From: a virus
Virus record (IMG/VR): IMGVR_UViG_3300017772_000001
Span: 17,344-81,343 of that record
DNA: 64,000 bases
Strand: one strand, 5' to 3'
The notes beneath the pieces are model-generated. The model did not search any database. It was not told where the DNA came from and saw only the letters and a list, made by a program, of their open reading frames with translations. How positions within the stretch are numbered: position 1 is the stretch's first letter; every line of letters begins with the position of its first letter. Shown piece after piece: positions 51,079-59,494 of this stretch. The position numbers were made by a program, and so were the translations under genes.

Positions 51079-52113
51079 ATGATATGGACAGAATGGGATA
51101 AACTAACAGAGATTATTGTTGGTTCCACTTATGATACAAAGTCTTTAGAACAATTCAATGATACACAATTTGTTGATAGTATGTCAAAGATACTAGAAGA
51201 AACAGAACAAGATTTTCAAAAATTATCAGATATATTTAAATCAGCAAGTGTTAAAGTTCATAGACCAAAGAATATACCTTTGCAGGCTGAAAGCACAAGA
51301 CAATGGAAATCAGAGTTTCCATATCCTGCTATATGTCCTCGTGACCATCATATAGTTTATGGAGATACTATTATCAATACTATAGGTGGCGATTGTAATA
51401 GATATACTGAAAGTGATTACTTCTTAGATATAATGTTAGAAAAACATAAACAAGGAAGAAACTATGTTGCAATGCCTAGACCTTTATTGCAGTCTCAGTA
51501 TCAGCATTATGAGACAATGGAACCTCAGATAATGTATCATGCCGCAAATATTATAAAATGCGGTGATACTTTAATTCATTCAAGACCGTATCATGATCCA
51601 GAAGGCAGAGATTTTGGGGCAAGAGGAACAAGAACAGGGTTAGATTGGGTAAAAAGAAATATAGGTTGTGAAACTAAATGGATAGAAATCCCTGAGTGCG
51701 GTCATGCTGATGGTATGTTAGCAATTATCAAACCAGGATTACTAATGACATGGAAAGAAGAATATATTCCCGAAGAATTAAAACATTGGGATAAGATTAT
51801 TTTAACACCATGGGATTTACCTGAGTGGTTTCACGAAATGAGAATACAACACTTCTATAAAGACAAAGTAGAAAATTGGCTATCACATTGGATTGGGTAT
51901 GTAGATGAAACAGTATTTGATTTGAATGTAGTAAGTATTGACGAAAATACATTGATTACAAATGGGCATGATACAAGAATTGAAAAAGAATTAAAGAAAT
52001 ACGGAGTTGAAATGATACCTTTTGATTTTAGACATAAATATTTCTGGGACAGTGGCTTACATTGTGTCACTTTAGATTTGAGTAGACAAGGAGAAAGACA
52101 AAGCTATGTATAA
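51079..52113 (+). CDS. Amidinotransferase-like enzyme
   Basis: 344 aa. The guanidine-modifying enzyme pattern is complete: CPRDHHIVYGD (residues 86-96), GGDCNRYTESD, ECGHADGML (His209, Asp211) and the C-terminal SGLHCVTLDLSRQG with nucleophile Cys329. Glycine/inosamine amidinotransferases and arginine deiminases share this fold; GLHC and length favour the amidinotransferase branch. It could make guanidino compounds from arginine for host metabolism or for modification of phage or host molecules. Overlaps the oxygenase gene by 8 nt, suggesting a joint pathway. Confidence 0.8.
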   Translation: MIWTEWDKLTEIIVGSTYDTKSLEQFNDTQFVDSMSKILEETEQDFQKLSDIFKSASVKVHRPKNIPLQAESTRQWKSEFPYPAICPRDHHIVYGDTIINTIGGDCNRYTESDYFLDIMLEKHKQGRNYVAMPRPLLQSQYQHYETMEPQIMYHAANIIKCGDTLIHSRPYHDPEGRDFGARGTRTGLDWVKRNIGCETKWIEIPECGHADGMLAIIKPGLLMTWKEEYIPEELKHWDKIILTPWDLPEWFHEMRIQHFYKDKVENWLSHWIGYVDETVFDLNVVSIDENTLITNGHDTRIEKELKKYGVEMIPFDFRHKYFWDSGLHCVTLDLSRQGERQSYV

Positions 52114-52879
52114 TGTTGTTATGAGAACACCAGAGTGTTTGATTGTTGATGACTTCTTACCAGAAGAAGTACAAGATAAGATTTTAAATCAAGTTCAAGT
52201 CGATGAATGGGAACAGACGCAAGGTGATGATAAGTTTTGGCACTATACTGATGGTGCAAATTATAAAAATAAAAAACGTTGGCAAGGTGGATATCCTAGA
52301 GGCGATAACTCTGATTTGTGGTTTGAATATTTTAATAAATTTTTAAATGAATATGAACATATCGATGAGTATGTTACAGGAGGCAAATTTGAAGATTATG
52401 CAATGCGTTGTCATGCCTATCCTGCTAATTCTAAAAACCCTTGGCATTGTGATTTTGGCTTTACAACATACACTTATTATTTGCATAAGAAATGGCAAAT
52501 AAACTGGGATTCTACATTGTGTATTTTGCCTTTAGGGTCTGCACAAGAATATTCGCAGTGGTTAGAATTAAAAGAAGGCACTGTGCATCATGATAGTTAT
52601 AAAGAATTAAATAGTCCATTAGAAATGTTTGAACAACAAAGACAATTTAAACCTATTATGGATGTTGGCTTAGGTACATTTGTAAGTCCTAAACCAAATA
52701 GATTAATATTAATACAGAAAAATTCAATACATGGTATAACACGTGTTGACCCGGATGCAGGTGATAACATAAGAGTAACACTCACCGGAGCAATAGGTGA
52801 AGTGGGTTGGAGAGACAGAGTTAAGAGACTTGCTGATACAGAAATTAAAGCAGACGGTAAAGTAGGAAAAATAGAATAG
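52106..52879 (+). CDS. Prolyl-4-hydroxylase-like 2-oxoglutarate/Fe(II) oxygenase
   Basis: 257 aa. NPWHCDFG gives the iron ligands His114 and Asp116; KNSIHGITRV gives distal His209; Arg223 in NIRVTLTG binds 2-oxoglutarate. All catalytic positions are present. It overlaps the amidinotransferase gene and lies 3 nt before gp17. A joint action on a guanidino or arginine-containing substrate is an attractive but unproven reading. The start could also be the ATG at 52121. Confidence 0.8.
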   Translation: MYNVVMRTPECLIVDDFLPEEVQDKILNQVQVDEWEQTQGDDKFWHYTDGANYKNKKRWQGGYPRGDNSDLWFEYFNKFLNEYEHIDEYVTGGKFEDYAMRCHAYPANSKNPWHCDFGFTTYTYYLHKKWQINWDSTLCILPLGSAQEYSQWLELKEGTVHHDSYKELNSPLEMFEQQRQFKPIMDVGLGTFVSPKPNRLILIQKNSIHGITRVDPDAGDNIRVTLTGAIGEVGWRDRVKRLADTEIKADGKVGKIE

Positions 52880-52882
52880 CAT

Positions 52883-54442
52883 ATGGCAGATTTAACTAAA
52901 AAAGCATATCAAAAAACGAAGTTTAGTAATGCACAACTATTAGAATTTAGTAGATGTGCTAGTGATCCTTTTTACTTTTTGAATAATTATTTCAAAATAC
53001 AACACCCAACTAAGGGTAGTATGATATATGATGCATATGGATACCAAAGGGGATTACTTCATTCTTATCATGATTATAGATTTTCTATTTCTATGTTAGG
53101 TAGACAGATGGGAAAATCTACTACTGCGGCAGGATATCTATTATGGTATGCTATGTTTATGCCAGACCAAACTATTCTAATTGCGGCACACAAATATTCA
53201 GGTGCCCAAGAAATTATGCATAGAATTAGACATGCCTATGAATTATGTCCCGACCATATTAGAGCAGGTGTTACGAGTTATAACAAAGGCAGTATGGAGT
53301 TTGATAATGGTTCACGTATCATAGCACAAGCAACTACAGAAAATACAGGTCGTGGTCTTTCAATCTCTTTACTATACTGTGATGAGTTTGCATTCGTTAG
53401 ACCTAATATTGCAAAAGAGTTTTGGACTTCAATATCTCCTACTCTAGCAACAGGTGGTAAAGCTATTATTACCTCAACACCAAACTTAGACGATGACCAA
53501 TTTGCATTGATATGGAGCGGCGCAAATAAAAATATCGATGACCATGGCAATGAAAAAGAAACAGGCATCAACGGATTTAAACCATTCAAGGCTGTCTGGT
53601 ATGAGCATCCAGATAGAGATGAACAGTGGTCAAAAGAAGAAAGAACACGTGTAGGTGAAGAACGTTTTTTACGTGAACATGAATGCGAATTTATTGCATT
53701 TGATGAAACACTTGTAGATAGTATTAAGTTGTCACATTTAGAAGGCAAAGAGCCACTTATGAAAACTGGACAAATAAGATGGTATGAAAAAATTAACAAA
53801 AATTCTACTTACGTTATTGGTCTTGATCCTGCTATGGGTACTGGTGGGGATAATTCTGCTATTGAAGTATGGTCTTTGCCTGAACTAGTACAAGTAGCAG
53901 AATGGCAAAGCAATCGTACTGATATCAGAGGCCAAGTAAAAACTATGCACGATATTCTTACAATACTAAATGACGAAATGAAAGAAATGGGAAATCAACG
54001 ACCGGAAATTTATTGGTCTGTTGAAAACAATTCACTGGGAGAAGCGGCTCTTATAGTTATAGAAGAAATGGATGAAGACAAATTCCCAGGAGAATTCTTA
54101 CATGAGCCTAAGAAAAAAGGAATACAAAAAGCAATTAGAAAAGGTTTCACTACATCTTACAAAACTAAAATAACAGCATGTATGAAGCTGAAATCTTGGA
54201 TTGAGAGCGATAAAATGGTACCGCTGAGTAGAAACTTAATTAGAGAATTTAAAACATTTATTGCAAAAGGTAAAAGTTACGAAGCAAAATCTGGTGAAAC
54301 AGATGATTTAGTTTCAGCTACTTTACTTTGTATTAGGCAGATACAAGTAATATCAAGATTTGATGAAGAATTTATGGAAACGTTAGGAGAATCTTTAGAA
54401 GCCGGAGACGATTTTAACGACCCTCTTCCTGTACTATTTTGA
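52883..54442 (+). CDS. 17: Terminase large subunit, gp17-like
   Basis: 519 aa. ATPase: Walker A LGRQMGKST at 72-80, Walker B LLYCDE at 163-168, then TSTPNL (coupling motif). Nuclease: GLDPAMGTGGDNSAIEV around 312-328 with the catalytic Asp, VENNSLGEAAL, and the C-terminal GETDDLVSATLL. The motor packages DNA through gp20 and cuts concatemers. It follows accessory metabolic genes instead of gp16. Confidence 0.95.
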   Translation: MADLTKKAYQKTKFSNAQLLEFSRCASDPFYFLNNYFKIQHPTKGSMIYDAYGYQRGLLHSYHDYRFSISMLGRQMGKSTTAAGYLLWYAMFMPDQTILIAAHKYSGAQEIMHRIRHAYELCPDHIRAGVTSYNKGSMEFDNGSRIIAQATTENTGRGLSISLLYCDEFAFVRPNIAKEFWTSISPTLATGGKAIITSTPNLDDDQFALIWSGANKNIDDHGNEKETGINGFKPFKAVWYEHPDRDEQWSKEERTRVGEERFLREHECEFIAFDETLVDSIKLSHLEGKEPLMKTGQIRWYEKINKNSTYVIGLDPAMGTGGDNSAIEVWSLPELVQVAEWQSNRTDIRGQVKTMHDILTILNDEMKEMGNQRPEIYWSVENNSLGEAALIVIEEMDEDKFPGEFLHEPKKKGIQKAIRKGFTTSYKTKITACMKLKSWIESDKMVPLSRNLIREFKTFIAKGKSYEAKSGETDDLVSATLLCIRQIQVISRFDEEFMETLGESLEAGDDFNDPLPVLF

Positions 54443-54448
54443 TAAATA
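54441..54448 (+). promoter_or_regulatory. T4-type late promoter
   Basis: GATAAATA overlapping the last base pairs of gp17 and 22 nt before the gene at 54470. Confidence 0.65.
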
Positions 54449-54469
54449 CATCTATAAGGAAAAAACAAT

Positions 54470-55912
54470 ATGGCTGTAAATATATCAACAATCGCAGAAA
54501 AAGTGATGAGAATTATTCAAGGAAATGGTATTTCTTTGAAGATGTTCAATGCTGAGAATGGAAAAAGTGTATCTAATCCAGAGGAAGCTAGATTTTTCTA
54601 TATAGACGAACCAAATATGATGGTGTCTATTGATGAAAGTACTAATGAAGTCAAACTTCATTTTGGTGAAGGAGTTGATATAGATAAACCTCTAGCCAAA
54701 ATATTAATGGATAGCTTGAGACAGTTATCACGTGAATACATGTTAGATTTTGATATGCGTTCATTTGGTAAACATATTGAACCTAAGAATTATACATATA
54801 AATTAGACAAAGACAAGGAGCAGACTATGAGTGACGTAATGAAAGAGGGCTTATCGCCTTTAGAAGGATCATCACGTACCAGTCGCCAAACACTAGAAAA
54901 TGTAAGACTAATCGTCAAACACCGCAACGCAGTAAACGAAGAATCACGTGGTGCACGTTCTCGTAATATTTCAGCAATATTTGTTGAAAACGCTGAAGGT
55001 GAACGTTTCAAGTATCCATTCAAACACTTGAACGGCGCAAGAGCAATGGCGAGACACGTTTCACATGGTGGTGTACCTAGCGACATGGTGGGTGAGGCTA
55101 TTGTAGAACTTTCATCAAACCTAGCAAAATTAAAAGAGTTTATGAATGTTGTTAATAAGCAATCACTAATCAATGAAAGCAATCGTTCAGTTGTACTTAA
55201 TGTTAAGCGTAGAATGGAATCAATTAAAGAATCTATTAAGCGTGTACAAGGTGCAAAAGGATACGCAAGTTTTGTTGAAAAAATGGCAACAACAGAAGCA
55301 AAACAAAATGCTGAAATTACAGAAGATACCGTAAACAGCTATGTTTCTAAATTTACAAAATCAACATTTGAAGAATCTTTAAGGGATGTTTTGCCGTTAA
55401 TTCATCGTGTAAATGAAGAAGAAATGGAAGATAACCGTGCTGACCAAATTGCACGTGTTAAAGAAATTATTCTAGCAAAAGATAAGAAAACTGGTGAAAA
55501 GAAAAACAAAATTACTTTTCCTAGAAAGCCAGGCGCAGAATACGATTACGATGCAATTAAGAAACAATATGCAGAACCTCGTACTCCACAAGAAGCAGAA
55601 GAACAAAAGAAACTTAAGTTAGCATTATCAATCGATGATTTAGCAGACAGAGTAGACGTTGACACTACTGATGACAATAAGCGTAAAAATAAAGGCCACG
55701 ACAGAGCGGCTGAATTGTCAATGTTCTTAATGGATATGGGTAACTCGATTCGTTCAGGCAAAGGTCTTACAAAAGAAAAGATTCAAATTACTGGATACTT
55801 GAGAAAACTAGCAACACAGAACGAAGCAGTAGAAACTGCAGGTACTCCTGTGAATGAACAGTTTGATAGAATGCTTTCAGAAGCATTTTCTAAGTTCGAA
55901 ATTCCAGCATAA
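54470..55912 (+). CDS. Conserved phage protein, probably virion-associated, 480 aa
   Basis: The N-terminal block (KMFNAENGKSVSNPEEARFF, DKPLAKILMDSLRQLSREYM, FDMRSFGKHIEPKNY) is one I recognise from T4-like marine phages without assigned function. The middle has a beta segment (SAIFVENAEGERFKYPFKHL) and the C-terminal half is highly charged helix. A GYLRKLATQNEAV stretch near 440 resembles the Leu-Ala segments of gp22 and the 48858 protein. Expression is late by its promoter; a terminator follows. Confidence 0.7.
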   Translation: MAVNISTIAEKVMRIIQGNGISLKMFNAENGKSVSNPEEARFFYIDEPNMMVSIDESTNEVKLHFGEGVDIDKPLAKILMDSLRQLSREYMLDFDMRSFGKHIEPKNYTYKLDKDKEQTMSDVMKEGLSPLEGSSRTSRQTLENVRLIVKHRNAVNEESRGARSRNISAIFVENAEGERFKYPFKHLNGARAMARHVSHGGVPSDMVGEAIVELSSNLAKLKEFMNVVNKQSLINESNRSVVLNVKRRMESIKESIKRVQGAKGYASFVEKMATTEAKQNAEITEDTVNSYVSKFTKSTFEESLRDVLPLIHRVNEEEMEDNRADQIARVKEIILAKDKKTGEKKNKITFPRKPGAEYDYDAIKKQYAEPRTPQEAEEQKKLKLALSIDDLADRVDVDTTDDNKRKNKGHDRAAELSMFLMDMGNSIRSGKGLTKEKIQITGYLRKLATQNEAVETAGTPVNEQFDRMLSEAFSKFEIPA

Positions 55913-55937
55913 CATACCAAAAAAACCAATAAAATCA

Positions 55938-55964
55938 GGGATCCTATTAGGGTCCCTTTTTTTT
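55938..55964 (+). terminator. Rho-independent terminator
   Basis: GGGATCC pairs with GGGTCCC (one T-G pair) around TATTA, followed by eight T. It ends the packaging block before gp32. Confidence 0.87.
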
Positions 55965-55998
55965 GTGGAAAAAAATACAAAAAACACGTATTTAACGC

Positions 55999-56027
55999 TT
56001 GACTTTGCTCCCGAAGATAAGTATAAT
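55999..56027 (+). promoter_or_regulatory. Sigma70 promoter of gene 32
   Basis: TTGACT at 55999-56004, 17-bp spacer, TATAAT at 56022-56027. The leader of about 80 nt contains AC-rich, weakly structured RNA, which could be used for gp32 autoregulation as in T4. Confidence 0.8.
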
Positions 56028-56112
56028 AGTAAACATGTTTGAGAGTAAACTGTTTACACTTAGGCTAATAAAACAAAACAAACTAATACAGGCTAATATA
56101 GGAGAATAAAAT

Positions 56113-57132
56113 ATGGCTACTTTAGCAGAAATCCGTGCAAAACTTCTTGCACAAGATAACAAATCGGCAGATAATGCCAACGCAAATAGAGGCACAGATG
56201 CCATCTATCCTTTCTGGAATATGGACACTGATTCTACATCAGTTATTCGTTTTCTTCCGGATTCAGACAATTCAAATACTTTTTTCTGGCGTGAGAGACA
56301 AATCATCAAGATGCCTTTTCCAGGTGTCAAAGGGGGTGACGAATCGAAACCAGTAACAGTACAAGTTCCTTGTATTGAAATGTGGGGTGATACATGTCCC
56401 GTACATGCAGAAATTCGTCCTTGGTTCAAAGACCCTTCTATGGAAGATATTGGACGTAAGTATTGGAAGAAACGTTCTTACATCTTCCAAGGATTTGTTG
56501 TTCAAGATCCAATGAACGAAGCAACTCCAGAAAATCCAATTCGTAGATTCGTAATTGGGCCACAAATCTTCAAACTATTGAAGGCGGCTCTAATGGATCC
56601 AGATATGGAAAATCTTCCAACTGACTATGATGCAGGTACAGACTTCCGTCTTACTAAAACGCAAAAAGGTCAGTATGCAGACTATTCAACTTCAAATTGG
56701 GCACGTAAAGAGCGTTCTCTAAATGAAGAAGAACGTCAGGCGGTTGAAACTCATGGTCTATATGACTTGGGTGATTTTATGCCGAAGCGTCCTAGTGATG
56801 AAGAAGTTCGTATCATTATGGAAATGTTCGAAGCATCAGTTGATGGGCATCTTTATGACCCAGAAAAATGGGGTTCTTACTATAAACCATATGGATTGGA
56901 TGTAGGTAATACTAAGCCAGCATCATCGGCACCAACTGCATCAGCAGTAACACCGAAGGTTGCGGAGGCTCCAGTAGCACAAACTTCAACTCCAGCTGAA
57001 ACACCGGCTCCTGTACAAGCAGAAGCAACACCTCAACCAGCAATGGCAGAGGCGAGTGCGCCAGCAAGTGGTGGTCAGGGAACTGATGCCGCTGATATCC
57101 TGAAAATGATTAGAAGTCGTAAATCTGATTAA
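56113..57132 (+). CDS. 32: Single-stranded DNA-binding protein, gp32-like
   Basis: 339 aa. A basic/helical N-terminus (MATLAEIRAKLLAQ) for cooperative binding, an OB-fold core (YPFWNMDTDSTSVIRFLPD, FFWRERQIIKMPFPG, KYWKKRSYIFQGFVV) and Cys87, Cys95 and His98 where T4 gp32 binds zinc. A Pro/Ala-rich linker (about 265-320) leads to the short C-terminal ADILKMIRSRKSD. It coats DNA during replication and recombination and loads UvsX, encoded next. Confidence 0.93.
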   Translation: MATLAEIRAKLLAQDNKSADNANANRGTDAIYPFWNMDTDSTSVIRFLPDSDNSNTFFWRERQIIKMPFPGVKGGDESKPVTVQVPCIEMWGDTCPVHAEIRPWFKDPSMEDIGRKYWKKRSYIFQGFVVQDPMNEATPENPIRRFVIGPQIFKLLKAALMDPDMENLPTDYDAGTDFRLTKTQKGQYADYSTSNWARKERSLNEEERQAVETHGLYDLGDFMPKRPSDEEVRIIMEMFEASVDGHLYDPEKWGSYYKPYGLDVGNTKPASSAPTASAVTPKVAEAPVAQTSTPAETPAPVQAEATPQPAMAEASAPASGGQGTDAADILKMIRSRKSD

Positions 57133-57147
57133 TCATTAACAACTAGT

Positions 57148-57170
57148 GAGGGAGACTTTGTGTCTCCCTC
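57148..57170 (+). promoter_or_regulatory. Strong hairpin between gp32 and UvsX genes
   Basis: GAGGGAGAC and GTCTCCCTC form a perfect 9-bp stem with a 5-nt loop, 20 nt before the uvsX start, without a T tract. It is not a standard terminator and resembles the hairpin at 31177 in form. It may block exonucleases or be an RNA-processing site. Confidence 0.6.
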
Positions 57171-57189
57171 CATATCAAAGGAGTAGAAT

Positions 57190-58281
57190 ATGCCAAGAGC
57201 ATTTGACGTAAGTAAATTTAGAAAAAGTATCACAAAAGCAGTTCCAGGCGTTAGTTCTGGTTTTCGTGACCCTGATACTTGGATCTCAACAGGTAACTAC
57301 TGTCTAAACAAGTTAATCAGTGGAGACTTTTATAAAGGTATTCCACTAGGAAAAGTAACAGTATTTGCAGGCGAAAGCGGTGCAGGTAAATCATATGTTG
57401 CGGCAGGCAACATTGTCAAGGCGGCACAAGACCAAGGTATCTTTGTAGTTCTGATAGACTCAGAAAATGCATTAGATGAGAAATGGCTACATGCATTGCA
57501 AGTAGATACTGCCGAAGACAAACTGTTGAAATTAAATGTGGCAATGATTGACGATGTTGCTAAAATTATTAATGACTTTATGAAAGATTACAAGGCGGAG
57601 TATGCTGATGCAGAAGACTCAGAACGTCCTAAAGTAATGTTTGTTATTGATAGTTTAGGAATGATGTTGACACCAACTGACGTTGACCAGTTTCAAAAAG
57701 GTGATATGAAAGGTGACATGGGTCGTAAACCTAAAGCACTAGCATCACTAGTTCGTAACTCAGTTAATATGTTTGGTGATTACAATGTAGGACTAGTATG
57801 TACTAATCACACATATGCATCACAAGATATGTTTGACCCGGATGATAAGATTTCAGGTGGACAAGGGTTTATCTATGCATCAAGTATTGTTGTTGCAATG
57901 AAAAAACTTAAACTTAAAGTTGACGCAGACGGTAATAAAACATCACAAGTACACGGTATTCGAGCGGCTTGTAAAGTAATGAAAACACGTTATGCAAAAC
58001 CATTTGAAAGCGTACAAGTAGAAATTCCATACGAAACAGGTATGAGTCCTTACAGTGGTCTTTTGGATTTCTTTGAAGCAAAAGGTGTACTAGTCAAGCA
58101 AGGCAATCGTTTGAAATATATGACTAAAGCAGGCGAAGAAATGATTGAGTTCCGTAAAAACTGGACTGATGAAAAACTTAACGTAGTAATGGAAGAATGG
58201 AATGATAGAAATTTTGATGATGAATCAGAAGAACTAGAAGCTCCAGAATTAGATAACATCGAAGTAAACGAGGAAGCATAA
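57190..58281 (+). CDS. uvsX: RecA-like recombinase UvsX
   Basis: 363 aa. Walker A GESGAGKSY at 61-69 within IPLGKVTVFAGESGAGKS, FVVLIDSENALDEKWL, VMFVIDSLGMMLTPTDVDQF (Walker B), MKGDMGRKPKALASLVRNSV, GLVCTNHTYASQDMFD and a DNA-binding KISGGQGFIYASSIVVAMKK are typical UvsX. The C-terminus is acidic. It catalyses strand exchange for recombination-dependent replication with gp32, gp46 and gp47. The stop overlaps the next start (TAATG). Confidence 0.95.
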   Translation: MPRAFDVSKFRKSITKAVPGVSSGFRDPDTWISTGNYCLNKLISGDFYKGIPLGKVTVFAGESGAGKSYVAAGNIVKAAQDQGIFVVLIDSENALDEKWLHALQVDTAEDKLLKLNVAMIDDVAKIINDFMKDYKAEYADAEDSERPKVMFVIDSLGMMLTPTDVDQFQKGDMKGDMGRKPKALASLVRNSVNMFGDYNVGLVCTNHTYASQDMFDPDDKISGGQGFIYASSIVVAMKKLKLKVDADGNKTSQVHGIRAACKVMKTRYAKPFESVQVEIPYETGMSPYSGLLDFFEAKGVLVKQGNRLKYMTKAGEEMIEFRKNWTDEKLNVVMEEWNDRNFDDESEELEAPELDNIEVNEEA

Positions 58282-58745
58282 TGGCTAAATATTTTTCGAC
58301 CAAGTGCTATGGGCATAACATTGGACTAAGTGCAGTGTTTAGACAGCCCCATGCAGATTCACATTGTAGTTTATTACATGGATATAGTTTATCATTCAAA
58401 TTTACATTTGGATGTAATGAACTAGATGAACGTAATTGGGTAGTAGATTTTGGTGGATTAAAACCACTAAAGAAATGGCTAGAGGATAGTTTCGACCATA
58501 AAGTAGTTTGTGATAGAAATGACCCTCTGTTGTATAAGTTGACTGAATTAGAATCATCTGGTCTAGCAGAACTTACACTATTAGATGGTGTAGGGGTCGA
58601 AAAATTTTCAGAACACGCTTGGCGTTTTGCGGATAAACTCGTAAGAGAATCTTCAAATGGTAGGTGTTTTTGTGTAAGAGTAGAATGTGCGGAACATGGC
58701 GCAAATTCGGCAATTTATGAGGCATACATGCCTCATCGTTTATGA
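58281..58745 (+). CDS. queD: 6-carboxytetrahydropterin synthase (QueD)-like protein with altered zinc site
   Basis: 154 aa. T-fold features: Cys29 and LHGYS at 32-36 (family LHGH), WVVDFGGLKPLKKWLEDSFD and DHKVV at 69-73 (family LDHxxLN), and C-terminal VRVECAEHGANSAIYEA. QueD is the second step of preQ0 synthesis, used for queuosine in tRNA or 7-deazaguanine in DNA. The second zinc His of HGH is Tyr35 here, so activity is uncertain. QueC and QueE are not in the window. It is coupled to uvsX. Confidence 0.72.
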   Translation: MAKYFSTKCYGHNIGLSAVFRQPHADSHCSLLHGYSLSFKFTFGCNELDERNWVVDFGGLKPLKKWLEDSFDHKVVCDRNDPLLYKLTELESSGLAELTLLDGVGVEKFSEHAWRFADKLVRESSNGRCFCVRVECAEHGANSAIYEAYMPHRL

Positions 58746-58752
58746 GGACCAA

Positions 58753-58977
58753 ATGGCGGCAGTAGAGTTAGAAACAGTATTTGAGTTATGGGAAAAAGTT
58801 TTACCTTTTATCCCAGCAAAAGATAAATTAGAAGCGGCAGAAACATTTATTAAAGTGTGCGATGATAGTGGAATCGAACAAAATGAGATAGATGAATTTG
58901 CTGAAGGAGACAAGATACTTGAAACGGCGGTAGACAGGTATTTCGAAGAATTTGAAGATGAAGAGGAAGACTGGTAA
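58753..58977 (+). CDS. Unknown small acidic protein, 74 aa
   Basis: Start chosen at 58753, after GAGGACCAA; a longer in-frame start at 58687 would lie inside queD. The protein is helical, acidic and ends in DEEEDW. It overlaps the next gene by 1 nt. Part of the uvsX operon; no domain recognised. Confidence 0.65.
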   Translation: MAAVELETVFELWEKVLPFIPAKDKLEAAETFIKVCDDSGIEQNEIDEFAEGDKILETAVDRYFEEFEDEEEDW

Positions 58978-59447
58978 TGGAAAATTGGTATAGTAAGGTA
59001 GTTAAGGATTGGGCTAAAATTCCTGATTGCGTTGATTACTTCACCAATGAATTATCGGATGCACGTTCAGAAGTAAGAATTTATGGCAATGTGGAGAAAA
59101 ATGCTACACATTTGCCATCTTACGTTGAATTGCGTTTTGCTCAATTACAAGAACTTGAAGCAATCCTAGAACATCTAAATATACAGTTACGTAAAAAACG
59201 TAGTGAATATTTACGAAAATATTTAGAGAACTACAACAAGGCACTTAGTTCCCGTGATGCAGAAAAGTATGCAGATGGCGAAGCTGAGGTTGTTGCTATT
59301 AGTGAACTAATAAATCAAGTAGCATACACCCGTAATCAGTATTTAGGTATAACAAAAGGTTTTGAGATTAAACACTTTCAGTTAACCAATATAATTAAGT
59401 TAAGAGTAGCAGGAATGGAAGATGCAGAAATAAACAACAGACATTAA
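58977..59447 (+). CDS. Possible UvsY-like recombination mediator, 156 aa
   Basis: All-helical protein (YVELRFAQLQELEAILEHLN, QLRKKRSEYLRKYLENYNKA) with a C-terminal HFQLTNIIKLRVAGM segment that recalls the end of UvsY, where a similar helix precedes a FxxG end. Size and position downstream of uvsX fit the mediator that loads UvsX on gp32-coated DNA. Similarity is weak by eye, so the call is tentative. Confidence 0.45.
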   Translation: MENWYSKVVKDWAKIPDCVDYFTNELSDARSEVRIYGNVEKNATHLPSYVELRFAQLQELEAILEHLNIQLRKKRSEYLRKYLENYNKALSSRDAEKYADGEAEVVAISELINQVAYTRNQYLGITKGFEIKHFQLTNIIKLRVAGMEDAEINNRH

Positions 59448-59494
59448 TGAACACCGGTAATGAGTAAATACATTACCAGTTAGAGAGATAAAAC

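Noticed and set aside
57148-57170. Terminator between gp32 and uvsX
   Set aside because: The stem is strong but has no T tract, and no new promoter follows before uvsX, so termination here would silence uvsX.
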